Shown here in pieces: positions 1-6,687 of a stretch of 6,687 nucleotides of DNA (position 1 is its first letter; each line of letters starts with the position of its first letter). The translations under genes and the position numbers were made by a program. The notes under the pieces are model-generated. The model was not told the DNA's origin. It was given only the letters and a program-made list of their open reading frames with translations, and did not search any database. The stretch is from Helicobacteraceae bacterium (GTDB lineage: Bacteria > Campylobacterota > Campylobacteria > Campylobacterales > Sulfurimonadaceae). Where the stretch lies: contig JALUKO010000366.1 of the NCBI GenBank assembly GCA_027056525.1, forward strand, positions 1 through 6,687, written 5' to 3'.

Positions 1-21
1 ATAATTGTTACAAAGAGAGCC

Positions 22-27
22 AAGGAG
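22..27 (+). promoter_or_regulatory. Shine-Dalgarno site that sets the ppsA start
   Basis: AAGGAG sits seven bases before the ATG at 35. The alternative in-frame TTG at 5 would put this site inside the coding sequence and add ten residues upstream of the usual N-terminus. The site therefore decides for the start at 35. Confidence 0.8.
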
Positions 28-34
28 TTGTAAG

Positions 35-2449
35 ATGTCAAAAAATATTAAATTTTTTAATGAAATAGGTATAGAAGATGTTGCCGAAGTCGGCGGGAAA
101 AATGCTTCACTTGGAGAGATGTACCAAAACTTGACAAGTGAAGGAGTGCGTGTGCCTAACGGTTTTGCGATAACATCAAGTGCTTACATTTATTTGCTAG
201 ATGCAAATGATGCCTGGAAAGGCTTGCATCGGCAGCTTGATACTTTAGATGTAAACAATGTCGATGCACTTCAAAGTGCGGGAAAAAACTGCCGTGACAT
301 AGTTTACAACTGTGAAATTCCCGATGATCTTAAAAATGACATCTTAACTGCCTATGAAAAACTAAAAGAGGAGTATGGTGATAAACTTTCTGTTGCTGTA
401 CGCTCCTCTGCAACGGCTGAAGATTCTCCTGAAGCCTCTTTTGCCGGACAAAATGACACCTACCTAAACATCACAAATGCAGATGCATTACTCGATGCTT
501 ACAAGCGTTGTCTCGCTTCAAATTTTACTGACCGTTCCATCCACTACAAATATGACAATGGGTTTGATTACTTAAAAGTGTATCTTTCTGTTGTTGTGAT
601 GAAAATGGTTCGTAGTGATGAAGGGGCAAGCGGTGTTATGTTCTCACTCGATACTGAGACAGGATTTAAGGATGTTGTCTTTATAAATGCAGCGCTTGGT
701 CTTGGTGAAAATGTAGTGCAGGGAACTGTAAATCCGGATGCCTTTTATGTGCATAAACCGACATTTAACAAAGGTTTTAAAACCGTTCTCAAACGCTCTT
801 TAGGCTCAAAAGAGAAAAAGATGATATTTACAGACACTATCAACCTTGATAATATCGCCGTGGAATATACAAAGAACATACCGACAACTAAGCAAGAGCA
901 GTCTCACTTCTGTATTACGGATGAGGATGTCATGGTGCTTGCTGAGTATGCCATTAAAGTGGAAAATCACTACTCACAAAAAGCAGGATTTCATAAACCG
1001 ATGGATATGGAGTGGGCAAAAGATGGTGAAGATGGGCAACTTTACATGGTTCAAGCTCGTCCTGAAACGGTAGAGAGTCAAAAACATGGAAATATCTTAG
1101 AAGTGTACCAGATGAAAGAGACAGGTAAAGTTCTTGTAAGCGGTCAGGCAATCGGCACAAAAATAGGGCAAGGAAAAGTACATTACATCAAAGGTGTTGA
1201 AGAGTTAGACACTTTTAAAGCGGGTGAGGTTTTAGTGGCTGATACAACCAACCCCGATTGGGAACCTGTTATGAAAATAGCTTCTGCCATCATCACAAAC
1301 AAAGGCGGACGTACCTGCCATGCGGCAATCCTTTCACGTGAACTAGGGATCCCTGCGGTTGTCGGTTGTGATAATGCCACAGAAGTTTTAGCAGACGCTG
1401 ATAAAGTGACGGTTAGTTGTGCCGAGGGTGAAGAGGGGCATATTTATGAGGGAATTTTAGATTTTGAGATACAAAAAACAGACCTCTCCAATTTGCCAAA
1501 AACAAAAACACAGATCATGATGAATCTTGGTAATCCTGATCTTGCATTTTCACTCAGCTCTCTTCCTGTTGATGGTATCGGACTTGCACGTATGGAGTTC
1601 ATCATCAATGAGTACATAAAGGCACATCCTATGGCACTTAAGCATCCCCAAAAAGTGGATGATGCAACAAGGGTAAAACTGCAAGAACTCACTCAAGCGT
1701 ATGACTCCATGGAAGACTTTTTTGTCAAAACACTCTCTGAGGGTGTTGCCACCATCGCATCTGCTGTTTATCCGAAAAAATGTGTTGTACGTATGAGTGA
1801 CTTTAAGTCAAATGAATATGCAACACTTTTAGGTGGGAGCACTTTTGAACTGCAAGAGGACAACCCTATGATAGGTTTTCGTGGTGCCTCACGTTACGCT
1901 CATCCAAACTATGAAGAGGGATTTGCCTTGGAATGTGCGGCAATGAAGCGAGTTCGAGATGAGATGGGCTTTGACAATGTCATACTGATGATCCCGTTTT
2001 GCCGTAGAGTGCAAGAGGGTCAAAAAGTTGTTGATACAATGGCAAAATATGGACTCAAACAGGGTGAAAACGGCTTAGAGATCTATGTTATGTGTGAGAT
2101 TCCAAACAATGTTATCAGCATAGATGAGTTTAGTGAGATATTTGATGGTTTTAGCATCGGTAGTAATGACCTCACGCAGCTTACACTTGGGGTTGATCGT
2201 GACTCTGAAGTGGTCGCGTTTGATTATGATGAGCGTGATGAAGGTGTAAAACGCATGATAAAAATGGCAGTAGAGGGGTGTCAGCGTAATAATCGTCATA
2301 GCGGAATCTGTGGTCAAGCACCTTCTGATTACCCTGAGATGGCTGAGTACCTTGTGAAACTTGGAGTGGATTCTATGAGTCTTAATCCGGATTCAGTACT
2401 AAAAACGATAAAAGATATCGGAAAACTCGAACAGGAGTTAAACAGATAG
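35..2449 (+). CDS. ppsA: Phosphoenolpyruvate synthase (pyruvate, water dikinase)
   Basis: This cytosolic enzyme makes phosphoenolpyruvate from pyruvate and ATP, releasing AMP and phosphate, and is the entry step of gluconeogenesis. From the ATG at 35 the protein is 804 residues, close to E. coli PpsA (792). The N-terminal ATP-binding domain (about 1-345) carries GGKNASLGEM and VRSSATAEDSPEASFAGQ, with Arg123 in the latter. The swivelling phosphohistidine domain has GGRTCHAAILSRELGIPAVVG with catalytic His429. The Arg-Thr-Cys-His form fits PEP synthase, whereas pyruvate phosphate dikinase has a GGMTSHAA-type motif. The C-terminal PEP/pyruvate barrel shows RMSDFKSNEY (Arg586), GFRGASRY (Arg616), GSND (709-712) and SGICGQAP with catalytic Cys759. 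The frame can be extended to a TTG at 5, but an AAGGAG seven bases before the ATG at 35 favours the shorter start. No break or missing key residue is seen. It is the first gene of the tandem block, and its promoter lies outside the window. Confidence 0.96.
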   Translation: MSKNIKFFNEIGIEDVAEVGGKNASLGEMYQNLTSEGVRVPNGFAITSSAYIYLLDANDAWKGLHRQLDTLDVNNVDALQSAGKNCRDIVYNCEIPDDLKNDILTAYEKLKEEYGDKLSVAVRSSATAEDSPEASFAGQNDTYLNITNADALLDAYKRCLASNFTDRSIHYKYDNGFDYLKVYLSVVVMKMVRSDEGASGVMFSLDTETGFKDVVFINAALGLGENVVQGTVNPDAFYVHKPTFNKGFKTVLKRSLGSKEKKMIFTDTINLDNIAVEYTKNIPTTKQEQSHFCITDEDVMVLAEYAIKVENHYSQKAGFHKPMDMEWAKDGEDGQLYMVQARPETVESQKHGNILEVYQMKETGKVLVSGQAIGTKIGQGKVHYIKGVEELDTFKAGEVLVADTTNPDWEPVMKIASAIITNKGGRTCHAAILSRELGIPAVVGCDNATEVLADADKVTVSCAEGEEGHIYEGILDFEIQKTDLSNLPKTKTQIMMNLGNPDLAFSLSSLPVDGIGLARMEFIINEYIKAHPMALKHPQKVDDATRVKLQELTQAYDSMEDFFVKTLSEGVATIASAVYPKKCVVRMSDFKSNEYATLLGGSTFELQEDNPMIGFRGASRYAHPNYEEGFALECAAMKRVRDEMGFDNVILMIPFCRRVQEGQKVVDTMAKYGLKQGENGLEIYVMCEIPNNVISIDEFSEIFDGFSIGSNDLTQLTLGVDRDSEVVAFDYDERDEGVKRMIKMAVEGCQRNNRHSGICGQAPSDYPEMAEYLVKLGVDSMSLNPDSVLKTIKDIGKLEQELNR

Positions 2450-2459
2450 GGCTGTAATT

Positions 2460-3386
2460 ATGAAAATAGCATTTTTTGAAACAAAACCGGAAGAAAAAGA
2501 ATTCTTTGAAAAAAATCTACCAAATGAAGAGTTGTTCTTTTTTGATGACACCATAAATAATACGCTGAAAAAAGAGGTGCCTTATGATGCTGTATCTATT
2601 TTTGTGCACTCTCGCATAACAGATGCTATTTTAAATAAACTGCCGAAATTACAATATTTGCAAACACGCTCAACGGGGTATGACCATATCAAATGTCAAG
2701 CACTTTATGAGCGGGGTCTTGTAGTCTCCAATGTTGCAGGCTATGGAGGAAGTGCCGTTGCAGAGTTTGCTTTTTCACTGCTTTTAAATGCCACACGCAA
2801 GACATATAAAGCATTACAGAGAACAAAAGAGGATAATTTTGAATACAGTGATTTAAAAGGGATGGAGCTTTATGGCAAAACTCTTGGTATTTTGGGGCTT
2901 GGAACCATAGGCTCTCAAATGGCACGTATTGCCAAAGGTTTTGGCATGAATATAGTGGTTCACTCTAGAACAAGAAAAGGTATTGTTGATGAACTGGGCA
3001 TCACTTTTTGTGAGTTTGAGAAGGTACTTGCACAAAGCGATGTTCTTATGATCGCACTTCCTTTGACTCCTGCAACAAAGAATCTGCTTAATGAGCAGAG
3101 TGTGAAAAATATAAAAGAAGATACGATTATTGTGAATATATCTCGAGGTGAGATCATCGAAGATAGACTCTATAAAAAAATGGACAATATATTTTGTCTC
3201 GATGTGATAAGTGATACCAAATATGTACAAGAAACAAATGTGCTTTACACACCGCACATGGCATATTTTACACAAGAAGCTTTACAAAGAATTATGAATA
3301 TATCACTTCTTAATCTGCAGGCATTTTTAGAAAAAAAAGAGTTGCCTAATTGCTTGGCATTAGCATGTAAGCGCGACTATACTTAA
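2460..3386 (+). CDS. D-2-hydroxyacid dehydrogenase family protein, divergent active site
   Basis: This 308-residue protein belongs to the D-isomer-specific 2-hydroxyacid dehydrogenases, which interconvert 2-keto acids and D-2-hydroxy acids with NAD(P)H in the cytosol. The N-terminal catalytic part has TRSTGYDHI (69-77) and NVAGYGGSAVAEFAF (91-105). The Rossmann domain has GLGTIG (146-151), then VVHSRTRK (166-173), where the family often has an acidic residue selecting NAD; the Arg residues hint at NADP. The substrate-binding Arg is Arg229 (NISRGEIIE), and the catalytic His is His266 (YTPHMAYFT). The region between them is short (37 residues, against 52 between Arg240 and His292 in E. coli SerA). 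The catalytic Glu normally found after the GLDV-type strand is not recognisable: the sequence there is LDVISDTKYV, with Asp252 the nearest acid. It starts 10 bases after ppsA with only a weak upstream purine run, so it may depend on translation of ppsA. The substrate cannot be named; D-lactate dehydrogenase or glyoxylate/hydroxypyruvate reductase are possible. Confidence 0.87.
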   Translation: MKIAFFETKPEEKEFFEKNLPNEELFFFDDTINNTLKKEVPYDAVSIFVHSRITDAILNKLPKLQYLQTRSTGYDHIKCQALYERGLVVSNVAGYGGSAVAEFAFSLLLNATRKTYKALQRTKEDNFEYSDLKGMELYGKTLGILGLGTIGSQMARIAKGFGMNIVVHSRTRKGIVDELGITFCEFEKVLAQSDVLMIALPLTPATKNLLNEQSVKNIKEDTIIVNISRGEIIEDRLYKKMDNIFCLDVISDTKYVQETNVLYTPHMAYFTQEALQRIMNISLLNLQAFLEKKELPNCLALACKRDYT

Positions 3387-3404
3387 AATTTAAAGGAATA
3401 GATA

Positions 3405-3995
3405 ATGTGGAGATGGCATAAAAATCTTAATTTAGAGATGAATATAAATAAAAACTTGGTAGATAACTTTAAAAAGCATGCCAAAATCAGTGGGACGCTC
3501 TTTGTTCTTTTTGGAGCGACAGGCATTCTTTTTCCTGAGTTTATGAGTGTTACGACAGTGATGTTAGTGGCATATCTCATGATGTTTGCAGGAATTACAT
3601 CAGGAATTTTGACATATAAAAGTAACAAAGAAGATTGGGTAGGTTGGCTGAAGAGTTTCACACTCGTACTCTCTTCTTTTATTTTACTATACTACCCAAT
3701 TCAAGGTGCGGCAGCGTTGGGGCTTGTTTTTGCTATTTACTTCTTTACAGACGCTTTTGCAGGTTTTTCTTTGGCTTTGTCACTGAGACCTGAAAAAATA
3801 TGGTTGGTGTGGCTTTTTAACGCTATAACTTCTCTGGCATTAGGTGTCTTATTTGTTATTGGTTGGCCGACAAGTTCTTTGTTTCTCATCGGGATCCTTG
3901 TAGGGATAAGTTTGTTATTTGACGGTATAGCGCTCCTCTTAGGTGCTGCTTTTATAGAAGATATAGATGATAAAACAACAGGAGATAAAAAATGA
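3405..3995 (+). CDS. HdeD/DUF308 family integral membrane protein
   Basis: This 196-residue inner-membrane protein has six predicted hydrophobic segments, at about 27-43, 47-70, 80-97, 101-125, 132-153 and 157-183. They are arranged as three hairpins with short Gly/Pro-containing turns, the pattern of the HdeD/DUF308 family. There is no cleavable signal peptide; the N-terminus is a basic, Trp- and Asn-rich stretch and the C-terminal tail is charged (EDIDDKTTGDKK). E. coli HdeD is linked to acid resistance, but the molecular role of the family is unknown and none can be read from this sequence. The start at 3405 has AAGGA seven bases upstream (3393-3397). A later Met at residue 12 lacks a comparable site. 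The gene lies 18 bases after the dehydrogenase, and its stop overlaps the aldolase start, so the two are probably co-transcribed and translationally coupled. Confidence 0.82.
   Translation: MWRWHKNLNLEMNINKNLVDNFKKHAKISGTLFVLFGATGILFPEFMSVTTVMLVAYLMMFAGITSGILTYKSNKEDWVGWLKSFTLVLSSFILLYYPIQGAAALGLVFAIYFFTDAFAGFSLALSLRPEKIWLVWLFNAITSLALGVLFVIGWPTSSLFLIGILVGISLLFDGIALLLGAAFIEDIDDKTTGDKK
3980..3995 (+). promoter_or_regulatory. Ribosome binding site and ATGA stop/start overlap
   Basis: AGGAG at 3980-3984 lies inside the last codons of the hdeD-like gene, seven bases before the aldolase ATG at 3992. The ATG overlaps the TGA stop (3993-3995). This arrangement typically gives termination-reinitiation coupling and fixes the aldolase start. 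Confidence 0.75.
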
Positions 3996-4894
3996 AATAC
4001 AATGTACCGGCCGATGTCCCGGCAGAGAGAGTTTCAGTTTATAAGAAAAATCTAAAAGAGGCAACAAACGGCACAAACCATCTGATGCTTTTTGCGGGTG
4101 ATCAAAAAGTAGAACATCTTAATAATGACTTTTACGGCAAAGATATCCCACCAGAAGATAACTCCCCCGAGCATATGTTTAAGATCGCTTCCAAAGCAAA
4201 GATTGGTGTTTTTGCAACACAGTTTGGGCTAATAAGCAGATATGGACGTGAGTATAAAAATATTCCTTATTTGGTGAAACTTAACTCAAAAACGAACCTT
4301 GTACCTTATGAAAAGATAGACCCTTACTCGGAAGCATGGCTGAGTGTAGGTGATATTGTAAACTTTAAAAAAGAGAGCTCTCTTGATATCAAAGGTGTAG
4401 GTTATACGCTCTATCTCGGTGGAGAAAATGAACATGCGATGCTCTCTCAAGCGGCAAAAATAGTTCATGAAGCGCACAAAAATGGTATGATATGTGTCCT
4501 TTGGATCTATCCAAAAGGTAAATTCGTAAAGGACGAACATGATGCGCACCTCATAGCAGGTGCGGCAGGTGTCGGTGCAGCGCTTGGAGCTGATTTTATA
4601 AAACTCAAAGTGCCGTACACAAAAAAAGGCAAGTTCGATGCAAAACTGCTCCAAGAGGTAACCATGGCTGCGGGTAGAAGCGGTGTACTTTGTGAAGGTG
4701 GTGCGAAAGTTGATGCAAAAGCATTTTTACAAGAGCTTTATGAGCAAAGAAGCATTGGAGGAAGTCGTGGAAATGGAACAGGACGAAATATTCATCAGCA
4801 TCCATTGAAAGAGGCAGTCAAAATGGCAAATGCAATCTATGCCGTCACTTGCGAAGGTGCAACGGTAAAAGAGGCACTTAAACTACTCAACTAA
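3992..4894 (+). CDS. Class I aldolase, archaeal-type fructose-bisphosphate aldolase (DhnA/FbaB/LsrF family)
   Basis: This 300-residue cytosolic TIM-barrel aldolase probably joins or splits fructose 1,6-bisphosphate and the triose phosphates through a lysine Schiff base. The likely Schiff-base lysine is Lys204 in ADFIKLKVP (Lys206 is the alternative). Tyr173 in VLWIYPKG matches the general acid/base Tyr of archaeal aldolases (W-x-YPRG motif). The phosphate-binding GG (236-237, in CEGGAK) and GRN (264-266, in TGRNIHQHP) are present, so a phosphorylated substrate is expected. The N-terminal motif usually seen as DHGVEHG reads DQKVEHLNN here (Asp37, Glu41, His42), a noticeable variation. The neighbouring PEP synthase favours a gluconeogenic FBP aldolase. 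LsrF-type or ADH-synthase-type aldolases of the same superfamily cannot be excluded by reading alone. It overlaps the upstream membrane-protein gene by four bases and is followed after 10 bases by the CMD gene. Confidence 0.82.
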   Translation: MKYNVPADVPAERVSVYKKNLKEATNGTNHLMLFAGDQKVEHLNNDFYGKDIPPEDNSPEHMFKIASKAKIGVFATQFGLISRYGREYKNIPYLVKLNSKTNLVPYEKIDPYSEAWLSVGDIVNFKKESSLDIKGVGYTLYLGGENEHAMLSQAAKIVHEAHKNGMICVLWIYPKGKFVKDEHDAHLIAGAAGVGAALGADFIKLKVPYTKKGKFDAKLLQEVTMAAGRSGVLCEGGAKVDAKAFLQELYEQRSIGGSRGNGTGRNIHQHPLKEAVKMANAIYAVTCEGATVKEALKLLN

Positions 4895-4898
4895 GGAG
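4893..4898 (+). promoter_or_regulatory. Shine-Dalgarno site overlapping the aldolase stop
   Basis: AAGGAG begins within the TAA stop of the aldolase and ends six bases before the ATG at 4905. It is a strong site and supports both that start and operon-style expression with the aldolase. Confidence 0.75.
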
Positions 4899-4904
4899 AT
4901 CGTT

Positions 4905-5246
4905 ATGAAAACAAACACACAAAAACTTCAAGAGATAAAAGAGCTCATTGCAAAGTTAGAAAAGGATACACCCACACAGATCAATGCATTTAACAAGTTT
5001 ATGCTTGCAACGGAAAAGTCAACTGTTTTGGGTGATAAGTATACAGAACTTATTAATGTTGCTTTAGCTGTTTCTGCACAGTGTGAATGGTGTATAGCCC
5101 TGCACGTAAAAGGTGCTTTGGGTGCAGGTGCCACAAAAAAAGAGATACTTGAAGCTGCAATGCAGGCTGTACTTATGCATGGAGGTCCGGCACTTATGTA
5201 TATGATACCGGTGGAAAAGGCTATAGAAGAGTTCACACAATCCTAG
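4905..5246 (+). CDS. Carboxymuconolactone decarboxylase / AhpD-like family protein
   Basis: This is a small all-helical cytosolic protein of 113 residues, the usual size of a single-domain CMD family member. A charged N-terminal helix (about 5-22) precedes the CMD core. The core contains Glu48 (KYTELINVALAV), then AQCEWCIALHVKGAL with Cys60, Cys63 and His67, and then GATKKEILEAAMQAVLMHGGPALMY. This E...CxxCxxxH arrangement is that of AhpD-like proteins, where the cysteine pair works in peroxide or thiol redox reactions. True gamma-carboxymuconolactone decarboxylase lacks the cysteine pair, so a redox role is more likely than aromatic degradation, and no aromatic-pathway genes are nearby. The partner is unknown: no AhpC-type peroxiredoxin is visible in the window. 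It follows the aldolase by 10 bases and is probably the last gene of the ppsA block, since the longest gap and a promoter-like box come after it. Confidence 0.85.
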   Translation: MKTNTQKLQEIKELIAKLEKDTPTQINAFNKFMLATEKSTVLGDKYTELINVALAVSAQCEWCIALHVKGALGAGATKKEILEAAMQAVLMHGGPALMYMIPVEKAIEEFTQS

Positions 5247-5263
5247 CAGATTTTGCAGAAAAT

Positions 5264-5269
5264 TATAAT
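5264..5269 (+). promoter_or_regulatory. Possible sigma-70 -10 box upstream of the ATPase gene
   Basis: A perfect TATAAT lies in the 46-base gap between the CMD and ATPase genes, 23 bases before the ATG at 5293. No good -35 box sits at normal spacing: TTCACA at 5232-5237 is 26 bases away, which is too far. Campylobacterota promoters often lack a clear -35, so this is plausible, but an AT-rich gap can contain such a box by chance. If real, the leader would be very short. Confidence 0.35.
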
Positions 5270-5292
5270 AAACAAATATTTAGGGATTTCAG

Positions 5293-6687
5293 ATGCAAGA
5301 GCAGAGTGTAGATTTAGATACATTAAGTGGTTTAAGCCAAGAAGATGTTAAAGAGCGTATTGAAAAATACGGCTATAACGAGATAAATGAAAAAGAGGAG
5401 GGTTGGCTGCATCGTCTTTTTCGTAGATTCTGGGGACCGATCCCGTGGATGATAGAGATTGCAGCCATTCTTTCTGCAGTTGCACACAGATGGGAAGACC
5501 TTTCTGTCATTTTATTTATGTTGTTTGTGAACGCTTTTGTTGATTTTTATCAGGAATCAAAAGCATTAAATGCTATTGCTGTTTTGAAGAAAAAACTGGC
5601 ACGTAAGGCTATTGTACTACGTGAAGGTGAATGGAAAAATATTGATGCAAAAGAGATAGTTCCAGACGATATCATTAAAATAAAAATTGGTGATGTTGTT
5701 CCTGCTGATTGTAAATTATTGGGTGGTGGTGACTTTTTGCAGGTTGATCAATCTGCGCTGACGGGCGAATCACTGCCTGTCAATAAACAAGCTAATGAAG
5801 ACCTGTATGCCAATGCCATTATCAAACAAGGGGAGATGATTGCACGTGTAACGGGCACAGGGCTTAATACCTATTTTGGTAAAACTGTAGGGCTGGTTGC
5901 CAAGGCTCAAAAAGAGGAGAGTGGACACTTCCAGAAAATGGTTATTAAGGTAGGTGATTACTTAATCATTATGACTATCTTCTTGATTGCCATTATTATA
6001 TGGCACGGTGTGCAAAAAGGTGAACCGCTTTTAGACCTCTTAATCTTTGCACTTATTTTGACTATCTCCGCTATCCCGGTTGCAATGCCTGCAGTTTTGA
6101 CGGTTACTATGGCTTTAGGTGCACGTGTGCTTGCTACAAAAGAGGCTATTGTTACAAAACTCTCTGCCATAGAAGAGGCGGCTGGAATGGATATCTTGTG
6201 TTCTGATAAAACAGGAACACTTACACAAAATATTATGAGTTTGGCGGATCCTTATCTTGCCAATGGCTATACACAAGACAAGTTAATGCTCTATGCTGCA
6301 TATGCCAGTAAAAAAGAAAATCAAGATCCGATCGAAAAACCTATATTTGAGTATCTTGAAGAACATAACCTCACTAAAGAGTTTCTCAAAGTAAAAATGA
6401 AAAAGTTTATCCCTTTTGATCCTGTTCATAAAAAAACAGAGGGTGTCTTTGCTGATGATATGCTTTATACAAAAGGTGCACCGCAGGTTATTATAGAACT
6501 TTGTAATGCAGATGAATTTGACAAAGAAGAAGCTTATAAGGAAGTAGAATCATTTGCTACAAAAGGTTTTAGAACTTTAGGAGTAGGGTATAGACAAGAG
6601 GGTGAAGATAAGTACCATTTTGTAGGTCTTGTTCCACTTTTTGATCCTCCGCGTGAAGATTCTAAGGAGGCTATTGCCGAGGCAAAT
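5293..6687 (+). CDS. P3A-type P-type ATPase, plasma-membrane H+-ATPase-like (5' part)
   Basis: Open from the ATG at 5293 to the window end: 465 codons, with the C-terminal part outside the window. P3A pumps use ATP to drive H+ out across the membrane through a phospho-aspartate intermediate. The protein has a short N-terminus, TM1-TM2 (about 50-65 and 69-88) with Asn80 in a position like the conserved TM2 Asn of plant AHA2, and an actuator domain with TGES (157-160). TM3-TM4 (about 222-240 and 247-275) carry IPVAMPAVLT (Pro262, Pro266). The catalytic part has SDKTGTLTQN with phosphorylated Asp305, then IPFDPVHKKTEG and KGAP (394-397). DPPREDS at the end is the usual start of the hinge region. 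The TM4 sequence and FDPV-x-KTE are typical of P3A rather than of Ca2+, heavy-metal or KdpB pumps. The proton-carrying Asp of TM6 and the GDGxND motif cannot be checked here. The ribosome site is weak (AGGGA, 5282-5286). The gap and possible promoter upstream suggest partly independent expression. Confidence 0.93.
   Translation, partial: MQEQSVDLDTLSGLSQEDVKERIEKYGYNEINEKEEGWLHRLFRRFWGPIPWMIEIAAILSAVAHRWEDLSVILFMLFVNAFVDFYQESKALNAIAVLKKKLARKAIVLREGEWKNIDAKEIVPDDIIKIKIGDVVPADCKLLGGGDFLQVDQSALTGESLPVNKQANEDLYANAIIKQGEMIARVTGTGLNTYFGKTVGLVAKAQKEESGHFQKMVIKVGDYLIIMTIFLIAIIIWHGVQKGEPLLDLLIFALILTISAIPVAMPAVLTVTMALGARVLATKEAIVTKLSAIEEAAGMDILCSDKTGTLTQNIMSLADPYLANGYTQDKLMLYAAYASKKENQDPIEKPIFEYLEEHNLTKEFLKVKMKKFIPFDPVHKKTEGVFADDMLYTKGAPQVIIELCNADEFDKEEAYKEVESFATKGFRTLGVGYRQEGEDKYHFVGLVPLFDPPREDSKEAIAEAN

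Noticed and set aside
5..34. Upstream extension of ppsA to a TTG start at 5
   Set aside because: It would place the good Shine-Dalgarno site inside the gene and add residues with no match to the family N-terminus.
2853..3275. 140-codon open frame on the minus strand
   Set aside because: It lies fully antisense to the well-supported dehydrogenase gene, its translation is rich in Cys, His and Ile with no domain, and it has no credible ribosome site.
3341..3372. Possible hairpin near the end of the dehydrogenase gene (CTAAT ... ATTAG)
   Set aside because: Only a five-base stem, inside coding sequence and without a following T run; not a terminator.
4286..4654. 122-codon open frame on the minus strand
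   Set aside because: Antisense shadow of the aldolase gene; its translation shows no recognisable motif.
4928..5236. 102-codon open frame on the minus strand
   Set aside because: Mirror of the CMD gene; the Ala/Ser-rich translation is what reverse reading of that helical protein gives.
5247..5292. Terminator between the CMD gene and the ATPase gene
   Set aside because: No stem-loop followed by a T run can be drawn in this gap; read-through from the upstream block remains possible.

Overview
All six genes I can support lie on the + strand, packed head to tail and covering nearly the whole window. In order they are phosphoenolpyruvate synthase (ppsA), a D-2-hydroxyacid dehydrogenase family protein, an HdeD/DUF308 membrane protein, an archaeal-type (DhnA/FbaB/LsrF-like) class I aldolase, a carboxymuconolactone decarboxylase/AhpD-like protein with a CxxC motif, and the first 465 codons of a P3A-type (plasma-membrane H+-ATPase-like) P-type ATPase that runs off the right edge. 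The DNA is AT-rich, with short intergenic gaps and purine-rich Shine-Dalgarno sites. Protein style and gene content suggest a Campylobacterota bacterium, perhaps Sulfurimonas-like. This is inference from general impression, not a phylogenetic result.

Layout: ppsA (35-2449) is followed after 10 bases by the dehydrogenase (2460-3386). After 18 bases comes hdeD-like (3405-3995), whose stop overlaps the aldolase start in ATGA (3992-4894). After 10 bases comes the CMD gene (4905-5246), whose Shine-Dalgarno site overlaps the aldolase stop. The longest gap, 46 bases (5247-5292), precedes the ATPase gene and contains a TATAAT box, so the ATPase may have its own promoter. I see no convincing intrinsic terminator, RNA gene, mobile element, CRISPR array or long repeat.

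How they may work together: PpsA converts pyruvate to PEP, and an FBP aldolase works further along gluconeogenesis. The block therefore looks like a carbon-anabolic unit, suited to an organism that builds sugar from pyruvate made by CO2 fixation or from organic acids. The dehydrogenase could act on a 2-keto acid near the pyruvate node, but its active-site region is divergent. The HdeD-like protein, the CMD protein and the H+-ATPase suggest a stress or pH/redox theme, but nothing in the sequence proves a link. This is mostly a metabolic region. The points of greatest interest are the unusual dehydrogenase active site, the altered DHG-like motif of the aldolase, and the bacterial P3A ATPase.
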